Of a DNA stretch of 64,000 nucleotides, positions 21,685 to 32,995 are shown one piece after another. This stretch comes from Ricordea florida. Lineage: Eukaryota; Cnidaria; Anthozoa; Corallimorpharia; Ricordeidae. The DNA lies in NCBI GenBank assembly GCA_949710005.1, contig OX453285.1, positions 9,440,233-9,504,232 on the forward strand. Reading direction: 5' to 3'. The translations under genes and the position numbers were made by a program. Every line of letters begins with the position of its first letter. The first letter of the stretch is position 1. A model generated the notes under the pieces. The model did not search any database. It was not told the origin of the DNA and worked only from the letters and a program-made list of their open reading frames with translations.

Positions 21685-23280
21685 GGGCTGTGGATGGTCA
21701 AGAAAAAAATGGGTATTGCTGTCGAAGGTTGACTTGCCATGGATTGCCTGCATGAATGACCTATTCCACAAAATATTTGGTGATGATTTCCTTTGTTACA
21801 AATGGGACAAGGAATTAAAAAGAATTGTAATAGCACCAGAGTGTTTTTCTGTCTATCAGTATGATCATGCCATGTGGGAAAAGATGATTCCTTCATTCAT
21901 GACCAGTCTTGCTTCCTCTCGGGGACAACAACAAAGTTCCCCACCCAGTCCAGAAAGCTGCCTCGATAACATCTCATTAAACAGATCTGGCCTAATCAGC
22001 AGCTCTCCCATGAGCTCATCAGTAGGCCCTGCTTCTAGTCCTACAAATGTCGATTGCAGACCTACATCAAGTCAGACAGTTGATGATTCCAGCTCGACTG
22101 CCCTACCCAGCAGCCCTTTTATGAGCTCAGCAACATGCTCTGCTTCTAATCCTGCAAATGGCAATTGCAACTCTACATCCAGTGACACAGTTACTGAAAA
22201 CATTGCCAGTGATCCTGGATCATCAGTGTCATTGTTTTTTTGATGATTTCAGATTCTGTGCTGCTGGTAATGGCACCAGAGGTCAACTTGCAACCCTTAA
22301 CCTTCCTCCTGTTATGCAAATTGTTGGTTGTTAATCCTCTGCATCTAAACAATCCACTGCAGTTACCAATCAGGCCTTCTGAATCTGCAGTTAGTAAAGG
22401 ATATAGACTTGTCAATGAGTTAACAGATGAAGACAGTGACGACGAGGACATCGAAGTAGCAGTTAAGTTTGGAGGTCTTGGTATCTTTGACATCAGCGCT
22501 CTAGACATCTGGAATAAGGCATCAAAAGCTGCCACCATCAAGTCGAAGGTGCAAGAAGAGGACAACTGGCTGAGAAGCACAAGAAGCAGATTGACACCTC
22601 AGCAAATAGATGAAATTAAAGCTATGCTCTTTGAAAGCAAGCCCCAACAAGAAATTCTTCAAATTGGTGATATACTTGTTGATGCTGAAGACCTTTCAAC
22701 CTTAGCTGCTGAGAGGTACTTAAATGGCTTTGTGATTGATGGTGCATGTCTAAAGTACAGTGATGAAGCTATGTCAAGGAATTCTCACACATTGTATTTG
22801 CCATCGTATACCCAAACCTGGGCCTCAAGCAGCAACCTAAGGTTTTTGAAATTGAAGTTGAAGCCCTTTCTTTCAGGCAGGGATCTGAGTAACATAATCT
22901 GGATCATCACCCCAATCCATGTGAATGGAAATCACTGGGGTCTCCTCTCCCTAAATATGGTACAGCAGGTACCATTTTATGATGATGGGTTGAAACAGAA
23001 TCCTCCAATAAACATTGCCCATATTGTTGACAACCTTGTCAAAGCTGTCTCATCCAATTCAAAAACAAAGTGGACCATCCCCTCACCAATTGAGCGTTTT
23101 GGAATGCCAAGACAACCATTATTTGGTGAAGGTTGTGCTAGCTGTGGAGTTGGTGTGGTCCTGGCAGCCTTTGATTTTATGAACAACCCAGATGCTAGAA
23201 TTCCTAACTTCCAATGGCATTTTCATGACATGGGGAATCATCGCCAGAGACTCCTCCATAATTTTTCACAGTGGAGATGA
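21685..23280 (+). CDS. Ulp1-type (C48) cysteine protease region
   Basis: An exon from an acceptor near 21684 opens with GCGWSRKKWVLLSKVDLPWI and a basic domain, then a Ser-rich linker (21900-22230). After a frame change or short intron at about 22235-22250, a 300-residue frame runs to a TGA at 23278. Its C-terminus has the Ulp1/SUMO-protease order: NHWGLLSL (catalytic His), PFYDDG (Asp), then GEGCASCGVGVV (Cys). An acidic stretch (DEDSDDEDIE) precedes it. These proteases cleave SUMO-like proteins, and the domain is commonly fused to the C-terminus of large eukaryotic transposases. Orientation, short spacing and lack of its own good start suggest it is the C-terminal part of the preceding gene, although the phase does not join exon 13 directly. 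Confidence 0.7.
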
Positions 23281-23477
23281 ATAATAATATTACCACTGTT
23301 CATTATCTGTTTATTTATTTTGTTGTCCGAGTTACCAAAATTCAGCTTCATCCTAATTAATAGTTATTTGGAAAAAAGAATTTGATATATCATTTCAATC
23401 ATACACAGTTAATCTTTTAGTTTACAATCCCTCTGTACCATGCAGCACGTCTAAACTGACGAATTGAAAATATCTAT

Positions 23478-24240
23478 GAAATTTCTTTCATCTGAAAAAA
23501 ATTTTAGATCACTTTCAGTAAGAAAAATGTACTGTTAATAAAATAGTTAACAGCGATTTTAGGGGTTTCCTCTCCCTCCTAAGTTTTCAGGCGGCACGCC
23601 CAAAATTTTGAGGTGATGAAACTTACAAATTTCGTTTTTAGAAAAATATATTTTTTTATCAGTTTTAATAAGAAAATAAAATACTTCACAACGATTTTAG
23701 GGGTTTCCTCTCCTTCGTAAGTTTTCAGGCGGCACGCCCAAACTTTTGAGGTGAAGAAACTTACAAATGTCCTTTTTATAAGAAATGATTTTTGATCAGT
23801 TTCAATGAGAAAATAAAATAGTTCACAAAGATTTTAGGGGTTTCCTCTCCCTCTTAAGTTTTCAGGCGGCACGCCCAAACTTTTGAGGTGAAGAAACTTA
23901 CAAAAATTTTTTTTGATCAGTTTCAGTAAGAAAATAAAACAGTTCACAAAGATTTTAGGGGTTTCCTCTCCCTCTTAGGTTTTCAGGCGGCACGCCCAAA
24001 CTTTTGAGGTGCAGAAACTTAGAAAAATTTTTTTCAGTAAGAAAATAAAATAGTTCACAACGATTTTAGGGGTTTCCTCTACCTCTTAAGTTTTCAGGCG
24101 ACACGCCCAAACTTATGAGGTGAAGAAACTTACAAATTTCCTTTTATAAGAAAAATTTTTTGTGATCACTTTCAGTAAGGGAATAAAATAGTTCACAACG
24201 AGTTTAGGGGTTTCCTCTCCCTCTTCAGTTTTCAGGCGGC
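23478..24240. repeat. Six-unit tandem repeat (111-138 bp units)
   Basis: Units begin GATTTTAGGGGTTTCCTCTC at 23555, 23693, 23830, 23951, 24062 and (as GAGTTTAGG) 24200, giving periods of 138, 137, 121, 111 and 138. Each holds the block TTTTCAGGCGGCACGCCC and a poly-T/poly-A spacer of varying length, which accounts for the different periods. Confidence 0.9.
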
Positions 24241-24435
24241 CCATACATAGTGTCCAATTCACACCACAGCTAAGACATTCAAAAGCTTAAGAACGGTGAA
24301 GATTTGATTTATTTGCTCCACCCAAAGTGTCAAACACGTCTTACTCATGTTAATGGGGTTTTCTTGCAAAGTAACGAAGGGCGATAGTCTAAAGAGGCAA
24401 GATTTTACTATTACAATATTAACAAATCAACTTAG

Positions 24436-24557
24436 GTCAAGATTTCCGCACAGGTCCCTACTTCATTATGCATGTAGCAGATGAATTGTTATTGCAGAAT
24501 GAAACAGTATGGCTACAGCATGCATGATGAAGTAGGGACCTGTGCGGAAAACATTCC
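24436..24557. mobile_element. Merlin-derived MITE, 122 bp
   Basis: The ends carry the same terminal repeat as the large Merlin at 2408-4466 (GATTTCCGCACAGGTCCC on the left, its complement on the right). They are flanked by CAACTTAG (24428-24435) and CAACTTCG (24558-24565), an 8-bp duplication with one mismatch. No coding capacity. It would be moved in trans by a Merlin transposase. Confidence 0.85.
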
Positions 24558-24996
24558 CAACTTCGTCCACAAGTGAAAGACAAATAAATCGTACATTAAA
24601 AAAAGTCCTGTTCAAAGTTTGTTAAAGCTGCAAACGAATCCCAAACACAGCCGCCCAGAGGAGTTCAACTTCAACACATATACATGTATTATATATTACT
24701 TTTTAGCCTCTCACCTTTTAAAAAACATTATCGCCATTGCTCAGCACATTGATCAGGCTAATGGTAGTATTATACTTTCATTTTGAACGGTTTTTCATCT
24801 ATATATCTCCGGTCGACACTGAATGTATACAAGTTGTATCGCCATCTCCATCCATACTAAAGGATTAAGTAAAACTCTGCAAGCCATGTCCTTGCGGGCG
24901 CACAAATCCGTTGGGCTTTGTGCCTTATTAGTCTTATTATTTGATCGACATGCAAAAAAAACATTGTGCCAATAACATTTTTTTTCAGAACTTGAC

Positions 24997-26010
24997 TTAA
25001 ACATTTACTTTCTTGAGAAAAAATCTAATCCCAAGTTTCCCATTGTTCGTGGTGCGGTACAGATCTGGCCACCAAATCAACTCGATCTCTCTCGTTATTC
25101 GTCCTTGTCCTGGACCCACCTCAATGTTTGCTTTTGTAGTTGCCCTCTTTGCCAAAGTACTTCCTGATTCCTCTTCATTTCCAGGTACTCTCCAAAAGCT
25201 GCGATTTTTTGTGGCGTTTAGCTCCTCCAGGGCACTCAAGTCGGATCTGTTTGCAATTTCTTCTTGGCCGCAATACCAAATAATATCCTTTAACTGCAAG
25301 AAGGTTTGTTCATGCAAGGCGTCAGTAAACGCTCCGAGGCAATACACTTTATAGGAAATCCGCTTGGTTGATGGGCAGTAGAAGGGAGGTTTCCTGTGAG
25401 ACACTTGCCTCATGCTGTGCACTTCGCATCCTGTTTGATGAGCTAAGTGACCAAAGTACCTCTCCGGGACTTGAGTTAACTGTAAAGTCACCCAGCCACC
25501 TAGAATTTAATATTTCTGAATTAAATATTGTGTTCAGACCAAGCAAGTGGAGAGGGAAGTGCGCTTCACGCTCGGATAAATAAAACCTGATCTCTTTTCC
25601 AGTTGACCATGATACCTACCACGTAAATGAGGATTTAGGGAAGCGTTTATCTGTTCCGTCAGCCCTGCCAGCCATGACAAATAGCCCAACTTAAAATCTT
25701 GCGATCTCCTGTCCATAGCTTTAATTGCTGGCACTGCAACCTCCCTCTCTTCGTTGTCTAAAAACACCACATCCAAGGCTCGATCGGCTTCGGCCGAGTG
25801 CTTTTGTTCTGCGTGTTTTTGGACCGAACAGAAAGTTTTAAAGTTTTTAAGACACAAAGAACATTTCTGGGAATAAGTAAAGCGCAGATCCATGACTCTA
25901 AGTCGAGATGCGTTCACGTCGTTGTTTAGAGTGTAAAAAGTTCGAAATCCAATGCCGTAAGTGTGATTTCCACCGGCGTATGAATAAAACAAACCTGCAT
26001 TGTTAATCAA
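24997..26010 (-). CDS. C2H2 zinc-finger protein, two exons
   Basis: Exon 1 (26010 to about 25540) encodes GGNHTYGIGFRTFYTLN and one C2H2 finger, CSLCLKNFKTFC...HAEQKH (C-x2-C, H-x4-H), followed by a charged helical domain. Exon 2 (about 25511 to 24997) begins near GWVTLQLTQVPERYFGHLAH and continues through KRISYKVYCLGAFTDAL. A short AT-rich intron separates them; the exact splice phase is not settled. The family is not recognised. It is transcribed divergently from the kinase gene at 26.2 kb, with about 215 bp between. Confidence 0.5.
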
Positions 26011-26224
26011 CAGTTGTGAGATTATAGGACACCATCACACAGCTCTTGATCTTAGGCAAGTTCTCCCAACAATTTTATATGAAGTGCAGGGGGGACAAGA
26101 AGAAGAATTTGTACTCTGATATTAAGAGCTACGTGGTAAAAATAGAAACAATGGTCTCTATGTTATCCTGTATCTTAAGAGTTAACGTGCCACTCAGTTT
26201 GATTTCTCTAAATTTCACCTTGAA

Positions 26225-27050
26225 ATGAACTCCGAAGAGCGAAAGGAGCTGCGCAAAAAATCAGAACGAGTTAGGGATGGAAAATACCGTTCGAGAGCCC
26301 ATTCAAAAGCCAAAAAAAGAAAGCAGAGGAAAGCGTGGAAAAAGCGAACGAAGGAGGAGATAATAAGGAAAAAACACTTATTGCAGATGTCCAGAAGATA
26401 CCAGAAGCAGAACCACCCGCGAAAAAGAAACGTACTGAGCAAGCATTAAACAGGCCACCTTCAAGGGGAACGTATTTGGTGAGTTTGTCGAAGCTAAAGT
26501 ACGAGCACAAGAATCAGACAGAGCAAAGAAACAAACCGGCCAAAAAAATTCAGCAGAAAATTGTGGACTCAGCTGGAGCTGTGGGAGAAAGTGCTAGTGC
26601 TGGAGGAAATCTCAAAGCAAACTGCCACGTGGAAAAAAACGTACCGGCCTCAAAAATCCAGAGCAAACGTAAGGATGTTGGAGGAGCGAGTGCTTGTAGT
26701 AAACGTATAGACCGTGCTGTTCACAACGAAATCGATAGATTATTGGTAAAAGTGGACAAAACCAAAAAAATTGGATCCGGAACTTTCGGAAACTGTTATT
26801 TAGCTGTATACCGCAACGACTTCACAGTTGTAGTGAAGGAAATTAAGAGCGGAATGACAAATTCACCACAACAGGCCAGAGAGGAAGTGCTGAGAGAAGC
26901 AGCGGCCATCACGGGCATTGGAGACCACTGGGGAATCCCGCACCTCTTTGGCGTGTGCACAAGGCAAGCACCATTCTGTTTGGTACTGCAGTACCATGCC
27001 TTACACAGCCAAAGTGTAACACTTCTTAATGCCGCTTCTGGAGGAATTCT
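26225..27050 (+). pseudogene. Protein kinase N-lobe, split by LINE
   Basis: A very basic N-terminus (MNSEERKELRKKSERVRDGK, from 26225) is in another frame than the kinase, so a frameshift near 26330-26400 is likely. The kinase frame has the glycine loop IGSGTFGNCYLA, the ATP-binding Lys in VVVKEIK, the helix-C Glu region REEVLREAAAI and the hinge CLVLQYHAL. At about 27050 the sequence turns into a LINE, and the C-lobe resumes near 28521. The N-lobe and the reverse transcriptase are in one open frame, giving a chimeric ORF up to 27615. Confidence 0.75.
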
Positions 27051-28515
27051 TAAAGATGCAAATTATCGTCCCATCTCAATACTGCCTACTCTCAGCAAGA
27101 TCTTAGAAAGAGTAATCCACTCCCAACTGTACGAACACCTGGCCTCAAACAATTTACTTTCAAACAAGCAGTTCGGTTTCCGGTCCAAATGTTCAACAGC
27201 CACTGCATTGACTGGTTTTGCTGATGAAGTCTTATTAAACATGGAAAGAGGGAACATCTGTGGAGCTGTATTTCTGGATCTTACAAAGGCGTTCGATACA
27301 GTCGATCACGGGATTTTGATGTCCAAATTGTCATCAGTTGGAGTCTCCCCCAGGTCTTTGGAGTGGTTTGCTTCGTACCTTAGAAATCGCAAACAGCAAA
27401 CTTCCTGTGAAAATAATTTATCCAAAGCCCTTCCCGTTACTTTCGGTGTTCCACAAGGAAGTATCTTGGGACCGTTATTGTTCCTTGTGTACATCAATGA
27501 GCTACCTGCTGTTATTGAACACTCCGAGGTGTCATTGTACGCTGACGATACTGTTCTTTACTGCTTTTCAAAAGAACCGCACCAGCTGGAGAGCAAATTA
27601 AACGCAGATCTTTAGAACGTAGCAATGTGGCTAAAAGCGAACAAACTTACATTGAACCTTACAAAGACAAAATCCATGTTAATTGGTAGCAACAGAAAAT
27701 TAGTAAATATTTCCTCAATGTCTCTATCTATTTTTGATTGTAAATTAGATAGTGTTAGTACGTTTAAATATTTAGGGATTAAGCTGGCCTCAGACTTCAC
27801 ATGGTCTGATCATGTAGAGCATGTAATTTCTAAAGTAAATCAGTGACTCGGTCTTTTACGTAGGATAAAACACTTGCTACCTTTCACCGCTCACCTACTT
27901 TTCTACACCAGCCTTGTTTTACCAATTTTTGATTATGCTGATCTTGTGTGGGGCGACAAGAACAATGTGGAGCTTATGAATGAGCTACAGGTTTTACAAA
28001 ACAAAGCCGCGAAAATCATCCTGGACAGACAACTTTATTCGTCAGCTTCTGATGCCCTTGTAGCTTTAAAGTGGCTTAACCTAGAACAACGTAGATTTTA
28101 TCATCGCTGTATATATGTTTATAAGTGTATTAATGGACTTATGGATCACTCTATGGAGTTACTAGCTCACGGGGACATTCATAGCTATAACACAAGGAAC
28201 AAAGATATGCTTAGGCTACCTCGTGTAACCAAAAATTGGGGAAAGCAGAGAGTGTGTTATCACTCTCAGAAAGACTGGAACAACCTAGACAGAAACACCA
28301 GAAATGCACCTGATCTTGTAAATTTTAAGCGTAGCGTTCTAAGTAGGTTTGTTAGTTAACTCTTTCCTTTGTATTCAAGTTAGTTTTTAATAATAGTTTT
28401 TAATTCTAAGGCATTTTTTCGTTTTATTGTTTATAGTCTTATTTAGTATTTTTAATCTTAGTTAGGACCTTTCTGAAAACCACTGTATAGTGAATGAAGG
28501 CTTCCTAATAAAAGG
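27051..28515 (+). mobile_element. 5'-truncated CR1/Jockey-type LINE
   Basis: Starts inside the RT near ANYRPISILPTLSKILERV and continues with LDLTKAFDTVDHGIL, GVPQGSILGPLLFLVYINEL, SLYADDTVLY (Asp pair), YLGIKLASDFTWSDHV and the C-terminal LPIFDYADLVWG. A 3' UTR ends in AATAAAAGGTTATTATTA. Two in-frame stops are present (about 27613 TAG and 27844 TGA, the latter where Arg is expected), so it is dead. The 5' truncation and short A/T-rich end are typical of target-primed insertion. It splits a kinase gene; no target duplication is obvious. Confidence 0.88.
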
Positions 28516-28520
28516 TTATT

Positions 28521-28952
28521 ATTACTGTGAAATGCGCTGAAATCCTAAAGCAAACGTGCGAAGTGTTAATGCACATCCATGATCGAGGCTATTTGCACAA
28601 TGATTTGAAAGCAAATAATGTGGTTATCGACGGGGCAAAGAACAACCCTGTTATCATTGACTTCGGGAAAAGCTGCCAGATTGTTAAGGCCAAGTTACGT
28701 AGACCGAGACTTGATATTGATAAAGCAATCAAAAAATATCCTCACATCTCACCGGAAATCCATCGCGGTGCAAAGCAGTCAACTTCAAGCGACGTGTTTT
28801 CCTTTGGTTTTCTTATCTTGCATTTATTTCAACAGGCAAAGTCGTTTATTCCTCAAGGTCTGAAGGAAATCGCCCTGCGATGTCAGTCTTCGAATCCAGG
28901 GAAACGACCAAAACTTGCTGAACTTCTCGAAACCTTATGTAAATTATCATAG
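28521..28952 (+). pseudogene. Protein kinase C-lobe
   Basis: Continues the kinase after the LINE: helix E MHIHDRGYLHNDLKANNV (catalytic loop HND in place of HRD, catalytic Asp and Asn kept), VIIDFGKS (DFG), SPEIH (APE-like), SSDVFSFGFLILHLF, RCQSSNPGKRPKLAELL, then stop. The substrate class cannot be told; the order is that of a Ser/Thr or Tyr-like eukaryotic kinase with all key residues. No start codon of its own is convincing. Confidence 0.8.
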
Positions 28953-29752
28953 GCGATTTTGGTTATACATTAGCCATAAACAAGGGTAACTCTGATCAGG
29001 CATTTTTTTGGCACGGCGACGGGTTGTGATCTTGAAAAAAAAGAAGAAAAGAACGAGAAACCCTTCAATGTAGGACAGAAAAAAAAATTCATTCCCAAAA
29101 CTAATGTGAGAAAGGTATTTAAGAACGAGAAATATAGTTTCTGCGCACCGCGTACACAGCCATGTAGTTTGTTGTCTAATGGCAGGGTATTCTGCAGTTA
29201 AGCCGTTTCGCCTGTACAGGAAAGGAAATTATACAAAATTTTAATGCTTGTTCATTTATAAAGAAAATGTGTGCGACAATTATTTATCGTAGTTTTCAGA
29301 TCGAAGTAATGCCTTGACAAGTGATGTGAGGATATTTTTTGATTGCTTTATCAATATCGAGCCTCGGTTTACGTAACCGTAGGCGATTTTGGTTACACAT
29401 TAGCCATTTTTACAAGGGTAACTCTGATCAGGCATTTTTTTGCACGGGCCGGGTTGTAATCTTGAAAAAAAAGAAGGAAAGAACGAGAAACCCTTCAATG
29501 CAGGAAAGAAACAAAAAAATTCATTCCCAAAACTAATGTGAGAAAGGTATTTTAGAACGAGAAATATAGTTTCTGCGCACCGCGTACACAGCCACGTAAG
29601 TTGTTGTCTAATGGCAGGGTATTCTGCAGTTAAGCCGTTTCGCCGGTGAAGGAAATTAAATTATACAAAATTTTAACTCTTGTTCATTTATAAAGAAAAT
29701 ATGTGAGACAATTTTTTTTATCGTAGTTTACAGATCGAAGTAATGCCTTGAC
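28951..29752. repeat. Tandem duplication, offset 430 bp
   Basis: The block starting AGGCGATTTTGGTTA at 28951 recurs at 29381, and both copies run about 370 bases to GAAGTAATGCCTTGAC with small indels. The first copy starts right after the kinase stop codon, so the kinase 3' flank has been duplicated. Confidence 0.9.
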
Positions 29753-30890
29753 TGTGCTATCAAATGACCACATTGTGCAAAACCTACTTATGGTTGTACA
29801 TATGTATTGTACTCTCCATGCCAGGAATTGACCAGAAACATTTCGTCACCTTGTTAATAACCTAAGAGCATGCAAAGAGATGAGAGAAATCTAATTAAAG
29901 TTACTAGTGTTGACGGCTTAAGAACATGCTTCAAGCTCATTTCGTTAATTTGAGCCCTCACTCAAAACAATAGGAGTTGACAGCTTACTTGATTTTAATC
30001 TCCCAAAATATTCCATGAATGCGGATTTCAAATCCGCTTTCGCATTAATATCGAGTCTCTAGCTTCTCATGAATGGACCAGGTACTGTGTCTACATCTTA
30101 AAACTACCTCTAAAAAGAGAAAGCACTGTAACTGATGATAAACTGTATGAAATGTAAAAGTTTCTAGCCTATATAAAGTGCTTTGCAACTATTCCGATTT
30201 CCATGTTCACTAGATACTAAATTTCCACCATTTACTCAATTTCTGAACAAAAATTATTCATACGTATTTAATAACAAAGTGAATGGTGTTTACAGCTATC
30301 ACTTTATTTGATTATCAAAGGTATAAAAATGTAGACAATCATGGTTGAAAATAAGGAAAACCAGAATGATAGGTGATTTTTTGGAGGATGTAAATCAATA
30401 CTCACCCTCTCTATACCATATTTATTAATGGCTCTTATAGACAATGGCTCTTTTAGGAGCCACAACAATGAAAAAAGATTTGACCACTTAAATATACATA
30501 CTGTATATTTTAATTTTACTTAAGTTTTGGCTGGTAAATTTCATCGGTAATTACCGATCACCAGTTGATATTTCCAACCTTAGACAATGCAAGGTAAATT
30601 TTACCATTGTTTAAACAACAGCTGTCCTTATGGAGGCTTGCTTCCAACAATTTCACAGACAAAGTGCTTTGAGCAAAAGTAATGGCATTGAAGTAGGTTA
30701 CTAAACTTTACGTTTTTCCTCCTCTTTTCAACAGGTGTAGATCACTAAATTTGTTTCTTTAAACTTTACATGTAACAAGTTAAGAACTGTTTTATTTCAT
30801 GACTTCCAAACAGTGGATACTCAATGCCCAGGGGATAATTTATTATTGATTTAACTAATGGAATTATTTCAAAACGAATTTCTTAAATAG
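29753..30890. other. Non-coding stretch
   Basis: No coding exon is supported. It ends in an acceptor (TTCTTAAATAG|ATT) that opens the exon at 30891. Confidence 0.4.
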
Positions 30891-31309
30891 ATTCTGGTTG
30901 ATGAAGAAGGAGAGAAGTCGCAGGCTGACAACATTGTAGACAAGATCTTGAGATTCCCAGGCCCTGTTTGCACAATAACCAATTTACAAGCAGCAGCTTC
31001 CTCGAAGTCCAGGAAAGAGTGGACACCTTCAATTGTACGAAGTGCAATGGAAACACTGGCCAACCTTAATGATGCAAGCATGATGATTGGTGAGGTTGTA
31101 ACCTTAGACAGAACAATTGCATTTGTCAAACGAGCTCCAGCCTCTGTCACACATGACATGCTTAAAAATCACACGACAGTTACTGTGGAAGAGTACAAGC
31201 AATGGTTCCTTTCAAATGACTTTAACTTACCATTGAGAAAGCGTAATAGCCTTATTGCCAAGTCTTGTTTTGCTGATGAAATTCAGGATCTCCTGAACAT
31301 AGGCAACTA
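30891..31309 (+). CDS. C-terminal exon of unrecognised gene
   Basis: A frame open from an AG acceptor at 30890 to a TAG near 31308. It encodes ILVDEEGEKSQADNIVDKIL, then TPSIVRSAMETLANLNDASM and EEYKQWFLSNDFNLPLRKRN. It lacks a suitable start, so it reads as a last exon of a gene whose other exons I could not find in the preceding 1.1 kb. No known domain; helical, soluble and charged. Confidence 0.5.
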
Positions 31310-32031
31310 GACTGCACTCTTACACAAAAATGGTAAAACTGCAATAATGTTCAACTTTGTTATAATGTCTTCATTCCAGAAAATACGTATACCCCTCCCA
31401 CTGGCCTTGTCTGTTTTGAATTACATTATGCCATAGCTCAGGCAAATATAACAGTTGTAACTCCTTAAAGTTGCTTTGAGTTCCCCTGTTACCCTTACCC
31501 TGTTAAAAAAATCTTAGTTACCGGTTCACCCGATTAAAAACAATTTTTTAAGAAAATTTCAGCTTTTGCAAGCCCTCTTCACCTTGGAAATTTGCGGTGA
31601 CCTTTCATGCAGACCATCTGTAAGTCATTTAACCACCCAATGGTGAATAGGACATCAAAAGTTTCCACCATTTCTAACGGTTTTTTTCATGAAGTTGGTA
31701 TGCATACTTTCTGGGACTTCAGATTGAACACAAACATGGCACAGTGCATTTGCATACTGGTATATATGTTTTGGTTTAGGTTTATCCTTGGTTTAAAATT
31801 TTAAATTAGTATAATTTTTATTTATTTTGTTATAGACCATTGTGAGACAATGAGAAATGATAACCGGAAGCAAATTAAAGTGAATGTTTTAAAACCAAAG
31901 ATAAACTCTTTAACCTAACATTCACATATTTATATAATATACGTCAGTTTTAGTCTAGAATGTTCCTGTGTTTAGATGACTGCTTTCGAGTTCTTCATAT
32001 GCCTGTGTTTTAAAGTTAGCATAGTAGCATA
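31310..32031. other. Non-coding stretch
   Basis: AT-rich, with no supported gene, up to the left end of the foldback element. Confidence 0.4.
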
Positions 32032-32064
32032 TACAGTATTGTGAAAAAGTAATGAGAGCGAAAT

Positions 32065-32200
32065 GCGCGAATTTCGTTCTTTGTCTCCGCGAACTTTCGA
32101 AGAAAATTCGCGCGTCTTTTCGCAATGTCTTGAGCGTTATTTCTTTAAAACAAAGGACGAAAATTCGCCGCATTTTCAAGACCAGAACGAAAATTCCTTA
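32065..32200. promoter_or_regulatory. Left subterminal GAAAATTCG cluster
   Basis: GCGCGAATTTCG, GAAGAAAATTCGCGCG, CGAAAATTCGCCG and CGAAAATTCC occur within about 135 bases. Repeated palindromic motifs near transposon ends commonly bind the transposase. Confidence 0.5.
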
Positions 32201-32995
32201 CCAGAGGGATAATTCCGCTTGCACTATACGAAATATCGCAGTGCAGTGTGCTGACCAGTATCGAGCCATCAATGTACCGTTCTCTTGTTAACAATCGCGG
32301 TAATGTTGACGCTTTACTCCTCTATTAAATTTGCTGTTGTTAATGTGCTAATCCGTCTTTCATGGCGAAGAACTTAGGGAATTTCAATTCTTTGATCGTT
32401 TTCAATGACGCGAACTCGCTAACTTAAGCTGTGCCACGTCAATGAGCCGGCAAGGCAGGTACAAACGTTGGACTGTTAGTCCGGGTCAACTCGGACCAAA
32501 GTAAAATTCTTAATAAGGATTTTGAAGGTCTACGTCACCTCAAAATTCATCCAAAGTGAGATCAAATTCAGTGATCGATGGACAAGCAGACATGTTGTTT
32601 TTGTAATGCCAGGTCTCTATACAGCCCCACCAAATTTAACAAACAAAATGATATCAGCTTTCTCTGGACATGAGCAAGGTAAGCTTGTGAGAAAAGGCTT
32701 TGAGATATTACTATCACTCACGATAATGCTGCAAATGAATATATGAAAGACCACACATTTGAACTGCGGAGTAATATGTAATGACACGATAATATTAAGG
32801 TTTTTATCGCGCACGTTCTTGTTTTGCACCGGCTTACATGTAATTCATCTTACTCCATGCATAGTTAGTGGAGGGAGACTGGTTAGGAAACCCGGCAAAC
32901 TTCAAAGGACCGGCCTATTGTTTGGAGTTTGATGTCGAGCCGGACCGTCACGTGACAATGACCGTGCAAACAATCGAGTAGCATTCCAGAACGAT

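Noticed and set aside
32032..32299. Basic 79-residue plus-strand ORF at the foldback left end
   Set aside because: It is formed by the AATTCG motif cluster and has no coding character.
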